This document shows, in pieces, positions 45,896 to 54,696 of a stretch of DNA of 64,000 nucleotides (positions are counted from its first letter, which is position 1; each line of letters opens with the position of its first letter). A program made the translations under genes and the position numbers. Source of the DNA: Nitrospira sp. (GTDB lineage: Bacteria; Nitrospirota; Nitrospiria; Nitrospirales; Nitrospiraceae); the NCBI GenBank assembly GCA_009594865.1, contig VOPT01000045.1, positions 1 through 64,000 of the forward strand, written 5' to 3'. The notes under the pieces are model-generated. The model had not been told where the DNA came from and did not search any database. It saw nothing but the letters and a program-made list of their open reading frames with translations.

Positions 45896-47035
45896 ATGGA
45901 TCTTCCTCATACGACGGAGACTCGAGGGCAAGCGGCTGCAGTCACCTTCGTGGAAGGTCGAACCCTGCGTTGTCGCGGCTCGTGGACGATGTCCGATGTG
46001 GGACCGGTTGAACGTGCCCTCCGAGTGATGGAGTGGCCGGCCGGTGGCGCCTTGCGATTCGAGGGGAGCGGGATACAGGCTCTCGATACCGGTGGGGCGG
46101 TGGTTCTGTCTCAGGCGGTCATGGAAGCCAGGCGGCGCGGCTGTGAGGTGACGGTCGAAGGGCTACAGTCCGAACATGCGCAGCTCATGAACCTGGTGTC
46201 GGTTCATTGGGACGCCATGATGGCGCATGTGGCGGCACGGCCCAAGGGAACGGCGCGTCTCCAATCCATTATCAGAAATGTCATCAGCCGCTTTCTGTGT
46301 GGGTTGGAGTTCATCGGTGAGACTGCGATGGCGTTCCTGCGGGTCTGTTCGTCGCCCGGGCACCTGCGCTGGCGCAGTGCGTTGAATAGTCTTCGGCTCG
46401 ACGGGGTGAATGCGCTCCCGATCACCGGGCTGCTGACATTTCTCATCGGCGTCGTGATCGCATATCAGGGCGCCGAGCAGCTGCGGAAGTTCGGCACCAA
46501 TATCTTTATCGTGGACCTGGTGGGGATTTCGCTGTTGCGAGAAATCGCGCCGCTGATTGCCGCCATTTTGATCGCCGGACGGTCAGGGTCGGCCTACGCC
46601 GCACACATCGGCACGATGAAAGTCACGGAAGAACTGGATGCGTTGCGCACGTTCGGATTGTCGCCCACCGAGTTGCTGGTGCTGCCGCGGATGCTGGCAC
46701 TGGTCGTGGCGTTGCCGTTGCTGACGGTCTACGCCGATGTGCTGGGCGTGTTCGGCGGGATGTTGATCGCGGCGAATCAGCTGAACGTCAGTTTTACGGC
46801 CTTTCTGTCGAGGTTCGAGGAAGCGGTGGCGTTGCGGCACTTCTTGATCGGCGTCGGCAAGGCGCCGTTTTTTGCCGTCATCATTGCGCTGGTCGGATGT
46901 TATCAGGGATTTCAGATTCGTGGCGGAGTGGACGATGTGGGACGGCATACCACGATGAGCGTGGTGCAAAGCATTTTTCTCGTCATCATTTTTGATGCCT
47001 TGTGCAGCATCATGCTGAATTGGTGGGATCTGTAG
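45896..47035 (+). CDS. mlaE: MlaE-type lipid ABC permease with N-terminal STAS domain
   Basis: A 379-residue protein. Residues 1-110 form a STAS (MlaB-like) domain (LRFEGSGIQALDTGGAVVLSQ). The rest is the MlaE permease (LTFLIGVVIAYQGAEQLRKFG, EIAPLIAAILIAGRSGSAYA, IGTMKVTEELDALRTFG). It moves phospholipids between inner-membrane and periplasmic carriers, driven by MlaF. The STAS domain, separate in E. coli as MlaB, is fused here. An inverted-repeat element lies between this gene and mlaF. Confidence 0.92.
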   Translation: MDLPHTTETRGQAAAVTFVEGRTLRCRGSWTMSDVGPVERALRVMEWPAGGALRFEGSGIQALDTGGAVVLSQAVMEARRRGCEVTVEGLQSEHAQLMNLVSVHWDAMMAHVAARPKGTARLQSIIRNVISRFLCGLEFIGETAMAFLRVCSSPGHLRWRSALNSLRLDGVNALPITGLLTFLIGVVIAYQGAEQLRKFGTNIFIVDLVGISLLREIAPLIAAILIAGRSGSAYAAHIGTMKVTEELDALRTFGLSPTELLVLPRMLALVVALPLLTVYADVLGVFGGMLIAANQLNVSFTAFLSRFEEAVALRHFLIGVGKAPFFAVIIALVGCYQGFQIRGGVDDVGRHTTMSVVQSIFLVIIFDALCSIMLNWWDL

Positions 47036-47043
47036 CCCGGACC

Positions 47044-47199
47044 ACTCATGCATACCTACTGCGGCATTCGATACTCTCGTTCGGCGAGGCTTTTCTCGCT
47101 CGGCCTCCTCAACGTATCGTGGATACGCCTGCGTCGGTCTCGCTTGCGGGAAGCCCCGGCGGACTTCGGTCTCGAATGCCGCAGTAGGTATGCATGAGT
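47044..47199. repeat. 156-bp palindromic element with 28-bp perfect terminal inverted repeats (possible MITE)
   Basis: The 28 bases at 47044-47071 are an exact reverse complement of 47172-47199. The interior also pairs imperfectly (TTCGGCGAGGCTT against TCCGCCGGGGCTT, and CGTATC near the centre), so the whole element can fold back on itself. It carries no real gene. No clear target-site duplication is seen at the edges. Size and structure suggest a miniature inverted-repeat transposable element or large REP-like palindrome inserted between mlaE and mlaF. In RNA it would form a long hairpin inside the operon transcript. Confidence 0.7.
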
Positions 47200-47267
47200 C
47201 ATCCTGGCTACGAAATGTTCGAAATCCGCTCTTCGGTCCAACATCATCTTGGGGAGTGACAGGTGCC

Positions 47268-48074
47268 ATGTCTATAGCTGTGCACACTGAGACGCCTGTG
47301 ATTGAGGTCAGCCATGTCTCGACGCGATTCGGGCCGACGGTGGTGCATCAGGAAGTGAGTCTCACGGTGATGAAGGGCGAGGTGTTTGCCATCGCCGGCG
47401 GCAATGGTTGCGGAAAATCCACGCTCCTGCGGGAAATCATCGGGCTGCTGACTCCGGCGGCCGGCAGTATCAGTCTGCTGGGCGCCGACAGCCGCGAGCT
47501 TCAACACACAGACGGCGGCTCCTTGCATCGCCGTTTCGGTGTGATGTTCCAGCATGGCGCATTGTTCAGCTCCATGACGTTGGCGGAAAACGTGGCCGTG
47601 CCCTTACGGGAGCATACGTCGCTGAGTGCCGGGCTTATCCGGGATATCGTCGCGTTAAAAATCGCCTTGGTCGGCTTGCCGCCTGACAGCGGCGTGAAAT
47701 TTCCGCGTGAACTCAGCGGGGGCATGAGGCGGCGCGCCGCGTTGGCTCGCGCGATTGTGATGGACCCTGAGCTCTTGTTCCTCGATGAACCCACGGCCGG
47801 CTTGGATCCGATGATCGCCGCCGGCTTTGACGATCTGGTGCTCGATCTGAAGCGATTGTTGGGGCTCACCGTCGTGATGGTGACCCATGATCTTGATTCG
47901 TTGTGGCGCATTGTGGACCGGGTGGCGGTGCTGGGGGAGGGCCATGTGCTGGGAATGGGCACCATGGAACAGCTGGCAGCTTCGGAGGATCCCGCGATCA
48001 GGAATTATTTCCACGGGCCGCGCGGGCGCGCCGCGCAGCTGAATCACAGTGGGAGAGCGTCGCATCGAGATTGA
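47268..48074 (+). CDS. mlaF: MlaF-type lipid transport ATPase
   Basis: A 268-residue ABC ATPase: Walker A GGNGCGKST, Q-loop MFQHGALF, signature ELSGGMRRRAALARA, Walker B ELLFLDEPTAGLDP, and switch His in VTHDL. The HGALF and SGGM patterns are typical of MlaF/Ttg2A. It couples ATP hydrolysis to MlaE-dependent lipid movement. GGGGAG lies about 11 bases before the ATG. Confidence 0.92.
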   Translation: MSIAVHTETPVIEVSHVSTRFGPTVVHQEVSLTVMKGEVFAIAGGNGCGKSTLLREIIGLLTPAAGSISLLGADSRELQHTDGGSLHRRFGVMFQHGALFSSMTLAENVAVPLREHTSLSAGLIRDIVALKIALVGLPPDSGVKFPRELSGGMRRRAALARAIVMDPELLFLDEPTAGLDPMIAAGFDDLVLDLKRLLGLTVVMVTHDLDSLWRIVDRVAVLGEGHVLGMGTMEQLAASEDPAIRNYFHGPRGRAAQLNHSGRASHRD

Positions 48075-48084
48075 GAGGTGGCGG

Positions 48085-49047
48085 ATGGAACCGAAGGTCA
48101 ACTACGTCGTGGTCGGCGCATTCGTCCTCTTGCTGGGCGTCACGGTGCTCGGTGCGGTGCTCTGGCTGGGTAAGACCGATTACCGCGGCATCTACGACCG
48201 GTATTATGTCTACACCAGGGAGTCCGTCTCCGGACTGAGTGTCGACTCGACCGTCAAATACCGCGGTGTGGATGTCGGCCGGGTGAAGGAAGTCATTCTC
48301 AACCCCGAGAATTCCGAGGAGGTCCGGGTGACGCTGGACATCGTCGGAGGGACACCCGTGAAGACGGATACGCAAGCGGTATTGGTCACACAAGGCCTCA
48401 CGGGATTGGTGACGCTGAACCTGACGGGAGGAACCAGAGATGCGCCGCCGTTGACGCCCGTTGCGAGGCAGGTGTATCCGGTGATCCAGAGCGTTCCCTC
48501 GTTGTTCGGTCGCTTGGACGGAACCTTGGCCAAACTCTTGTCTGACCAGGGCCTGTCGAATCTGGTGGCCAATTTCAACGGTCTCGCGCACAATGCGTCG
48601 CAGCTATTGGATGAAGAAAATCGGGCGCAGTTTCGGCAGATCCTGAAAGACCTGGGAGAGGTCACGAAGGTGCTGGCGGCCAGGAGTAGTCAGGTCGATC
48701 GCGGCGCGCAGCATGCCGCAGAGGCGGCCGAGCGGACCGCGCGCCTCACGGAGCACCTGGGCATACAACTGCCGGCGCTCTTGGATCGTATGGGCAAAAG
48801 CGCTGCGGCTTTGCAGCAGATGACGGCAGACGTGACGCGGACAAGCCGTGAAGTCGGGGAGATGGTCAGTTCCAGCAAGCCGGGCATTGAACAATTTTCA
48901 CGACAGACCTTGGCCGATGCAGGGCTGCTGGTCAGTGAGCTCCGGCAACTCACGGCCACGATGAATCGGGTGGCGCAACAGGTCGAACGTCAGCCGAACG
49001 TATTGGTGCTTGGCCGACAGGGTCAGCCAAAGGGCCCCGGTGAATAG
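48085..49047 (+). CDS. mlaD: MlaD/MCE-domain periplasmic lipid-binding protein
   Basis: A 320-residue protein with one N-terminal anchor (YVVVGAFVLLLGVTVLGAVLWLG) and an MCE domain (SVSGLSVDSTVKYRGVDVGRV, VTQGLTGLVTLNLTGG). A long helical, partly coiled-coil C-terminal half rich in Ala, Gln and Arg follows. It binds lipids in the periplasm as part of the MlaFED complex. It starts 11 bases after mlaF. Confidence 0.9.
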   Translation: MEPKVNYVVVGAFVLLLGVTVLGAVLWLGKTDYRGIYDRYYVYTRESVSGLSVDSTVKYRGVDVGRVKEVILNPENSEEVRVTLDIVGGTPVKTDTQAVLVTQGLTGLVTLNLTGGTRDAPPLTPVARQVYPVIQSVPSLFGRLDGTLAKLLSDQGLSNLVANFNGLAHNASQLLDEENRAQFRQILKDLGEVTKVLAARSSQVDRGAQHAAEAAERTARLTEHLGIQLPALLDRMGKSAAALQQMTADVTRTSREVGEMVSSSKPGIEQFSRQTLADAGLLVSELRQLTATMNRVAQQVERQPNVLVLGRQGQPKGPGE

Positions 49048-49057
49048 AGGACGAGAC

Positions 49058-49705
49058 GTGCTTCTTCATCGCGTAATGGCATGGGTGGGATTGATGATGG
49101 CGGTTTCCACTGCCAGTGCCTGTGTTCTGCCCAGGTCAGAGGACCAGGCGGTTCGTACCTTTGTGCTGATGCATGAGGAGACGGGTCGGCAAGCGGCTCC
49201 CGCTGGTGCACCGGCCGGCATGTACGGAGTTTTGGTCGTCGCCGTGCCGCAAGCAGCGCCAGGCTTCGAACAGCCGCGCATCGCCTATCTCCGCCGGCCG
49301 TCGGAAGTGAGTTATTACGCCAATCATGTGTGGGCCGACAGTCCCTCACGTATGGTGATGCCGTTGGTGATTCGATCTCTGGAAACGACCGGACTCTGGC
49401 GGGCCGTGGTGCCGATGCCCACCGGCATCAGAGGCGATTACCAGCTGGATCTGTCCGGCCTGCTCGTGCAGCAGGAATTTCTGCAGCAGCCCAGCCGGAG
49501 CCGGGTGCAGTGGCGCGCGCACTTAGTGGATGTGAAGGCGCAGCGGGTGTTGGGGGCCAGGAATTTCGAAGCCCTCGAGCCGGCTCCGACCGAGGATGCC
49601 TATGGTGGAGTGTTGGCCGCGGATCGTGCAATGGCGACGGTGCTGGCGGCGATGAACGAGTGGCTCTCGTCTTGCCTGCAAGGGCCAGGACGAGAAACCT
49701 GTTGA
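49058..49705 (+). CDS. ABC-type transport auxiliary lipoprotein (PqiC-like)
   Basis: A 215-residue protein. GTG 49058 is chosen from GAGGA 7 bases upstream. The signal ends in lipobox-like SASAC. The mature part contains YGVLVVAVPQAAPGFEQPRIAYLRRPSEVSYYANHVWADSP, split here as VVAVP, IAYLRRPSEVSYYA and WADSP, which are hallmarks of the PqiC/ABC-type auxiliary lipoprotein family. It is likely the outer-membrane-side lipoprotein of the Mla-like system. Confidence 0.85.
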   Translation: MLLHRVMAWVGLMMAVSTASACVLPRSEDQAVRTFVLMHEETGRQAAPAGAPAGMYGVLVVAVPQAAPGFEQPRIAYLRRPSEVSYYANHVWADSPSRMVMPLVIRSLETTGLWRAVVPMPTGIRGDYQLDLSGLLVQQEFLQQPSRSRVQWRAHLVDVKAQRVLGARNFEALEPAPTEDAYGGVLAADRAMATVLAAMNEWLSSCLQGPGRETC

Positions 49706-49750
49706 GCTCCAACCGCCGGCAAGGAATGAATACGAGCACTCGAACATGAC

Positions 49751-50239
49751 ATGGTCTGTGGCATGCGCACCGCGCTGAAGGTCGGGTTCAGTTTCGGGCT
49801 GACTTCCGGCGTGATCACCACGCTCGGCTTGATGGTCGGACTGCATGCAGGTACCCATTCCATGCCTGCGGTACTGGGCGGGATTCTGACGATCGCGTTG
49901 GCGGATGCCATGTCGGATGCGTTGGGCATCCATGTCGCCGAAGAATCGAAGAACCATGGGAACACGCACGACATCTGGGCGTCGACGATGGCGACGTTTG
50001 TGGCCAAGTTCGTCATTGCCACCACCTTTGCCGTCCCCGTGTTGCTTATGCCGTTGGATCTTGCCGTTGTCGCCAGCCTTCTGTGGGGACTGACCCTCTT
50101 GGCATTGCTCAGTTATGCCTTGGCGAGGGCGCAACGGGTGCCACCCTGGATAGTGATCGGCGAGCATGTGATCATCGGACTCTGTGTGGTGGCGATGACG
50201 CATTATCTTGGTGCATGGGTGCGGGTGACGTTTGGATGA
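49751..50239 (+). CDS. Short VIT/Ccc1-like membrane protein
   Basis: A 162-residue membrane protein. GFSFGLTSGVITTLGLMVGL and ILTIALADAMSDALGIHVAEES match the VIT/Ccc1 family of Fe/Mn transporters. It lacks the acidic cytoplasmic metal-binding helices of full-length members (about 230 residues), so transport of Fe or Mn is uncertain. It lies between the mla operon and the trehalose genes. Confidence 0.7.
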   Translation: MVCGMRTALKVGFSFGLTSGVITTLGLMVGLHAGTHSMPAVLGGILTIALADAMSDALGIHVAEESKNHGNTHDIWASTMATFVAKFVIATTFAVPVLLMPLDLAVVASLLWGLTLLALLSYALARAQRVPPWIVIGEHVIIGLCVVAMTHYLGAWVRVTFG

Positions 50240-50268
50240 GGGACGACGATGAAGGAGATCCGGACAGC

Positions 50269-51540
50269 ATGGAAATGAAGACGCAATTGCCGAAAGTGGG
50301 AATCGGTCGCCGGTGCGGAGCGATTGAAGCAAATCTTGGCGGCTACCGAAGCCTGATGAGCGATGAAGAGTATGAAGAATTGACCGCGCTGGCCAAAAGT
50401 TTACAGGGCGTGAAAATTTGCCATGTGAATTCCACGGCGGCGGGCGGAGGCGTGGCGGAACTGCTGGCGCGGTATATCCCCATGCTGCAGGCACTGGGCG
50501 TGCAGGCCGACTGGCGTTTGATTCACGGTGAGCCGGACTTTTTTGCCATCACCAAGGCGTTTCATAACGCCCTCCAGGGCGGACATTATGGGCTAGGATC
50601 AACCGAGCAGGATGCCTATCTCAAGGTCAATGAACGCAGTGCGCAGGCCCTGGGCAATGACTACGATCTGTACATCGTGCATGATCCGCAGCCTGCGGCC
50701 ATCCGCCACTTTGCGGGCTCGCGAGATGCCAAATGGATCTGGCGCTGCCACATCGACAGCTCGGCGCCCGACAAGGAGGTCAGCCGGTTTCTGCGGCCCT
50801 TGTTGGAAGAGTATGAAGCGGTGGTGTTTACCATGAGCCAGTTTGTGCTGCCGCAGTTGGCGGCGAAACGAGTCGCCTTCATCGCTCCGGCAATCGATCC
50901 ACTGGCCACGAAGAATATGGACCTGCCGCTCGATCTCTGCCGCCGCGTCGTCGCCGACTCCGGTGTGGATCCCGCCAGGCCGTTGCTGCTGCAGGTGTCG
51001 CGGTTCGATCCCTGGAAGGATCCACTCGGGGTCGTGCGCGCGTATCGACTGGTCAAGGAAGAGATCCCGGAGGTGCAGCTCGTGCTCATTGGCGCGATGG
51101 CGGGCGACGATCCGGAAGGCTGGGAAATCCTGGATCGGGTGGAAGAAGAGGCGGCGAACGACGCGGACCTCTTTGTCTTTACGAATCTGGCCGGTGTAGG
51201 GAGCATGGAGGTCAATGCCTTCCAGCGCGGCTGCGATGTCGTCATTCAGAAATCGTTACGGGAGGGATTCGGTCTGGTCGTGTCCGAAGCGCTGTGGAAA
51301 GAAAAGCCGGTTGTCGCCGGCAACACCGGCGGTATCCCCATGCAATTCCCTGAGCCCTTTCAACGGAACCTTGTCGCCAGTGTCGAGGCCTGCGCCGAGC
51401 GGGTGCGCCAGCTGCTCCGCCATCCTGGCGAACGCGCGGAGTTCGGCCGGGCAGGACGTGAACATGTGCGACGGCATTTTTTGATGCCACGGCTGGTGCG
51501 TGATGAATTGCGATTGATTCAACAGGTGTTGAGCGCCTGA
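50269..51540 (+). CDS. treT: Trehalose glycosyltransferring synthase (TreT-like, GT4)
   Basis: A 423-residue GT-B enzyme. Blocks shared with TreT are CHVNSTAAGGGVAELLARYI, FFAITKAFHNALQGG, DYDLYIVHDPQPAA, WIWRCHIDSS, QVSRFDPWKDP, GDDPEGWEI, VNAFQRGCDVVIQKSLREGF and LWKEKPVVAGNTGGIPMQ. TreT makes trehalose from NDP-glucose and glucose, reversibly. AAGGAG lies 11 bases before the ATG. It overlaps the downstream GlgP start by 1 base, tying trehalose to glycogen turnover. A trehalose phosphorylase is a less likely alternative. Confidence 0.88.
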   Translation: MEMKTQLPKVGIGRRCGAIEANLGGYRSLMSDEEYEELTALAKSLQGVKICHVNSTAAGGGVAELLARYIPMLQALGVQADWRLIHGEPDFFAITKAFHNALQGGHYGLGSTEQDAYLKVNERSAQALGNDYDLYIVHDPQPAAIRHFAGSRDAKWIWRCHIDSSAPDKEVSRFLRPLLEEYEAVVFTMSQFVLPQLAAKRVAFIAPAIDPLATKNMDLPLDLCRRVVADSGVDPARPLLLQVSRFDPWKDPLGVVRAYRLVKEEIPEVQLVLIGAMAGDDPEGWEILDRVEEEAANDADLFVFTNLAGVGSMEVNAFQRGCDVVIQKSLREGFGLVVSEALWKEKPVVAGNTGGIPMQFPEPFQRNLVASVEACAERVRQLLRHPGERAEFGRAGREHVRRHFLMPRLVRDELRLIQQVLSA

Positions 51541-53261
51541 TGAGCCACCCGAACAGCAAGGCCCAGGTCGCCTATTTTTCAATGGAGATCGGGCTCAATC
51601 CCTTGATGCCCACCTATGCGGGAGGATTGGGCGTGCTCGCAGGCGACACGATCCACAGCGCCGCCGACCTGGGCGTGCCGATGGTCGGCGTGACGCTCCT
51701 GCATCGGCGCGGCTATTTCTACCAACGTCTCGATCGAGCCGGCAGGCAGTCAGAAGAGCCGGTGGCCTGGGCGATCCCTGATTATGCCGAGCCGTTGGAA
51801 CCGCGCGTGTCCGTCGAGATCGAGGGGCGGGCGGTGCAAGTCCGTGCCTGGCGGCATCTCGTGACCGGCATGTCGGGCCATACCGTTCCCGTCTACTTGC
51901 TCGATACGGATCTGCCGGAGAATAGTCCCTGGGACCGGACCATCACGGATTCGCTCTACGGCGGCGATGCACACTATCGATTGTGCCAGGAAATGGTCCT
52001 GGGGTTCGGCGGGTTCGCGCTGTTGCGCGCCCTGGGGCATGACCACATCTATCGCTACCACCTCAACGAAGGGCATGCGGCCTTGCTGGTGCTGGCTTTG
52101 ATCGAGGCTGAAATCCGCGGAGAGCCCGGAAACGGGGAGGTGCCTCCGGAGGTCATCGAGAAGGTGCGGGAGCACTGTGTGTTTACGACTCATACGCCGG
52201 TGCCGGCAGGCCACGATCAATTCCCTGCCGATCTGGCGCACCGCGTATTGGGGAAACGTCGTTGCGACCTGGTCCAGGCCTGTCAACATCAAGGCGCCTT
52301 GAACATGACATTGCTGGCGCTGCGCGGCTCGCGATTTATCAACGGCGTGGCGATGCGGCACGGCGAGGTATCCCATTCCCTGTATCCCGGCTACCCGATT
52401 CATTCGATTACGAATGGAGTACACGCGGTGGCTTGGGCGTCTCCGGCCTTTCAACATCTCTACGACCGTCACCTGCCTGACTGGCGGTACGATCACTTGT
52501 CACTTCGTTACGCCATCAGTATTCCCGGTACAGAAATTTGGACTGCCCATCGGGAGGCGAAGCTGGCCTTGGTCGATGTGGTGAATCGCGAGACCAACGC
52601 CGGGTTCGATCGAGATGTGTTTACGATCGGCTTCGCACGCCGTGCCACCGCGTATAAGCGAGGGATGTTGGTGTTTCGCGATGCCGAACGGTTGCAGCGA
52701 TTGGGAAAACAGGTGGGCCCCATTCAGTTCGTCTTCGCGGGGAAGGCGCATCCCCAGGATCAGGACGGCAAGGACGTGATTCGGCGCATTCACGCCATGC
52801 GCGGCCCACTATCAGTCGCCTATCTGGCCAATTACGATATGACGTTGGCCAGGCTGTTGTGCGCGGGCGTCGACGTGTGGCTGAACACGCCGCTGCCGCC
52901 GATGGAAGCGTCCGGCACCAGCGGAATGAAGGCGGCGATGAACGGGGTTCCGAGCCTGAGTGTCCTGGACGGGTGGTGGGTCGAGGGGCATATCGAAGGG
53001 GTGACCGGCTGGTCGATCGGCGAGAAGCTCGACGCCTGCGCGCCCCCCTCGGAGGATATGGAGGCCTGCCATGCCGCCGCGCTCTATGACAAACTCGAAC
53101 AGCACGTCCTGCCTTGCTTTTACCACGAGCGCGACACATTCATCGACATCATGAAGCACGCGATTGCGATTAACGGGGCGTTTTTCAACACGCAGCGCAT
53201 GGTCGGGCAATATCTGCGCAATGCCTATCGGTTGGTGGATCAGGCCGTCAACGGAGCATAG
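51540..53261 (+). CDS. glgP: Short-type alpha-glucan phosphorylase
   Basis: A 573-residue enzyme that releases glucose-1-phosphate from glycogen or maltodextrins. It opens with VAYFSMEIGLNPLMPTYAGG. The central blocks are YHLNEGHAALLVL and FTTHTPVPAGHDQF. The PLP-binding motif is EASGTSGMKAAMNGV. The length is that of the compact bacterial/archaeal class, not the 800-residue form. The start overlaps the treT stop. Confidence 0.92.
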   Translation: MSHPNSKAQVAYFSMEIGLNPLMPTYAGGLGVLAGDTIHSAADLGVPMVGVTLLHRRGYFYQRLDRAGRQSEEPVAWAIPDYAEPLEPRVSVEIEGRAVQVRAWRHLVTGMSGHTVPVYLLDTDLPENSPWDRTITDSLYGGDAHYRLCQEMVLGFGGFALLRALGHDHIYRYHLNEGHAALLVLALIEAEIRGEPGNGEVPPEVIEKVREHCVFTTHTPVPAGHDQFPADLAHRVLGKRRCDLVQACQHQGALNMTLLALRGSRFINGVAMRHGEVSHSLYPGYPIHSITNGVHAVAWASPAFQHLYDRHLPDWRYDHLSLRYAISIPGTEIWTAHREAKLALVDVVNRETNAGFDRDVFTIGFARRATAYKRGMLVFRDAERLQRLGKQVGPIQFVFAGKAHPQDQDGKDVIRRIHAMRGPLSVAYLANYDMTLARLLCAGVDVWLNTPLPPMEASGTSGMKAAMNGVPSLSVLDGWWVEGHIEGVTGWSIGEKLDACAPPSEDMEACHAAALYDKLEQHVLPCFYHERDTFIDIMKHAIAINGAFFNTQRMVGQYLRNAYRLVDQAVNGA

Positions 53262-53265
53262 CCGT

Positions 53266-53802
53266 ATGGCGCAGAATCACGACATCATGCAGTCCGACTA
53301 CAATCATCTGTTGACGCTCTGGACCGCCGGCGTTCGCGATTACCACACCATGTTGTCGGATTACCTGACGGCCAACTCCATCTTTGTCGCGGTCATCGGC
53401 CTGCTCGTGTCCCGCGAATCCCTGGCCCTGCCGTTTACGCTGGTCATTGTGTTGCTGAGCACGATTGGAATTCTCATGAGTGCGCAGATGGCGATCGTGT
53501 TGGGGCGGTTTTCCGGACAGAACGCGTTGTGGGAATGGCAGCTGCGGGGAATTGAATCCCTGCCGGATTGGCGGGACCGGAAGCCGGTCAGTATGCTCTA
53601 TCGGTTGCGCGAGTATCGGGAAACGATTGTGGATGAGACGAATGAGCCGCGCTCGTTCGCGCCCTCCTGGGCCTTCCGGCAACACCGTCAATGGTGGGCG
53701 CACCGGGCGGTCAGCTTTCCCTGGTTTTTCGGCACAGTCTACGGCCTCTTTCTGTTGTGGGGCGTGACACAGATTGCCACGTCGGGCATGATGTTCTGGT
53801 AA
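53266..53802 (+). CDS. Membrane protein of unknown function (RipA-like)
   Basis: A 178-residue protein with two closely spaced helices (TANSIFVAVIGLLVSRESLALPFTLV and the next 20 residues) and one at the C terminus (FPWFFGTVYGLFLLWGVTQI). The opening DYNHLLTLWTAGVRDYHTML resembles small RipA-like or DUF membrane proteins. It lies 4 bases after glgP, so probably cotranscribed. No function assigned. Confidence 0.65.
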   Translation: MAQNHDIMQSDYNHLLTLWTAGVRDYHTMLSDYLTANSIFVAVIGLLVSRESLALPFTLVIVLLSTIGILMSAQMAIVLGRFSGQNALWEWQLRGIESLPDWRDRKPVSMLYRLREYRETIVDETNEPRSFAPSWAFRQHRQWWAHRAVSFPWFFGTVYGLFLLWGVTQIATSGMMFW

Positions 53803-53907
53803 CCGGCCGGTTAGACGCGTAGTCCCGCCGGTCTCGTCTTTCTGTTCGACTCTCTCCCCGCGGCCGTCTGTTCGTCGCATGCCTACATGAGCCCGGGATG
53901 AAGACCG

Positions 53908-53925
53908 CATGAAGAACTCTTCATG
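53908..53925. promoter_or_regulatory. Response-regulator operator, site 1
   Basis: CATGAAGAACTCTTCATG is an 18-bp dyad with 8-bp perfect arms, 97 bases upstream of the response regulator. A third ATGAAGA copy lies 11 bases before it. The same arms recur at 56200-56217, so it is a probable binding site of the adjacent CusR-like regulator (autoregulation). Confidence 0.65.
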
Positions 53926-54021
53926 GAGGGAAACCGCTGCTCGGTCCCTGCTATGATGGCGCTATTCCACGGGACGATGGCCCCTGTTTGCCGGTACGGT
54001 TGCCAATGAAACGAGGCATGT

Positions 54022-54696
54022 ATGCGAATTCTGGTCATCGAAGACGATGTCGATCTGGCACAATTTCTCCGTAAAGGATTGGAAGAAGAGCGGCATACGG
54101 TGGAGGTGGCCGCCGACGGCGAAACCGGACTCATGCTGGCCGTGGATGAGAGTTACGATCTGCTGATCGTGGATGTGATGCTGCCCAAGGTGGACGGGCT
54201 CACGCTGTGCCGCCGACTTCGTGAACGGGGAAACCGGTCTCCCATTCTGCTGCTCACCGCGCGGGATTCGGTGGAGGACAAGGTCGCCGGCCTCGACGCG
54301 GGAGCAGATGATTATCTGACGAAACCCTTTGCGTTCACCGAACTCGTTGCGCGCATCAGAGCCCTCTTGCGGCGAGGCGGGCCGCACATCGGCAGCCGCC
54401 TGAAGGCCAAGGATCTGGAAATGGACCCGGCCTCCAGGCGGGTGTGGCGGGCGGGGAAAGAAATCACGCTCACGAGCAAAGAGTTTTCCCTGTTGGAATT
54501 TCTGCTCAGGAACCGCGATATCGTCCTCACCCGCACGGCGATTCTGGAGCGCGTGTGGGGGTTGAACTATGATCCGATGACGAACGTGGTGGATGTCTAC
54601 ATCCGTTCCTTGCGCGTGAAAATCGACCGGGATTTCGCCTTCCCCTTGATCGCGACCGTGCGCGGCGTGGGCTACAAGCTGGAGGCGAGTGAGTGA
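54022..54696 (+). CDS. OmpR-family response regulator (CusR/CopR-like)
   Basis: A 224-residue regulator. The receiver has phospho-acceptor Asp in LLIVDVMLPKVDG, T in LLLTARD and K in DYLTKPF. The winged-helix output is ITLTSKEFSLLEFLLRNRD with DVYIRSLRVKID and ATVRGVGYKLE. The heavy-metal CusR/CopR/CzcR subgroup fits best. It overlaps the kinase gene by four bases (GTGA). Paired palindromes upstream of this gene and of the 56315 operon are its probable operators. Confidence 0.92.
   Translation: MRILVIEDDVDLAQFLRKGLEEERHTVEVAADGETGLMLAVDESYDLLIVDVMLPKVDGLTLCRRLRERGNRSPILLLTARDSVEDKVAGLDAGADDYLTKPFAFTELVARIRALLRRGGPHIGSRLKAKDLEMDPASRRVWRAGKEITLTSKEFSLLEFLLRNRDIVLTRTAILERVWGLNYDPMTNVVDVYIRSLRVKIDRDFAFPLIATVRGVGYKLEASE

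Noticed and set aside
47002..47247. Two short frames on opposite strands sharing the peptide THAYLLRHS
   Set aside because: They are produced by the inverted repeat itself, which reads the same on both strands, not by genes.
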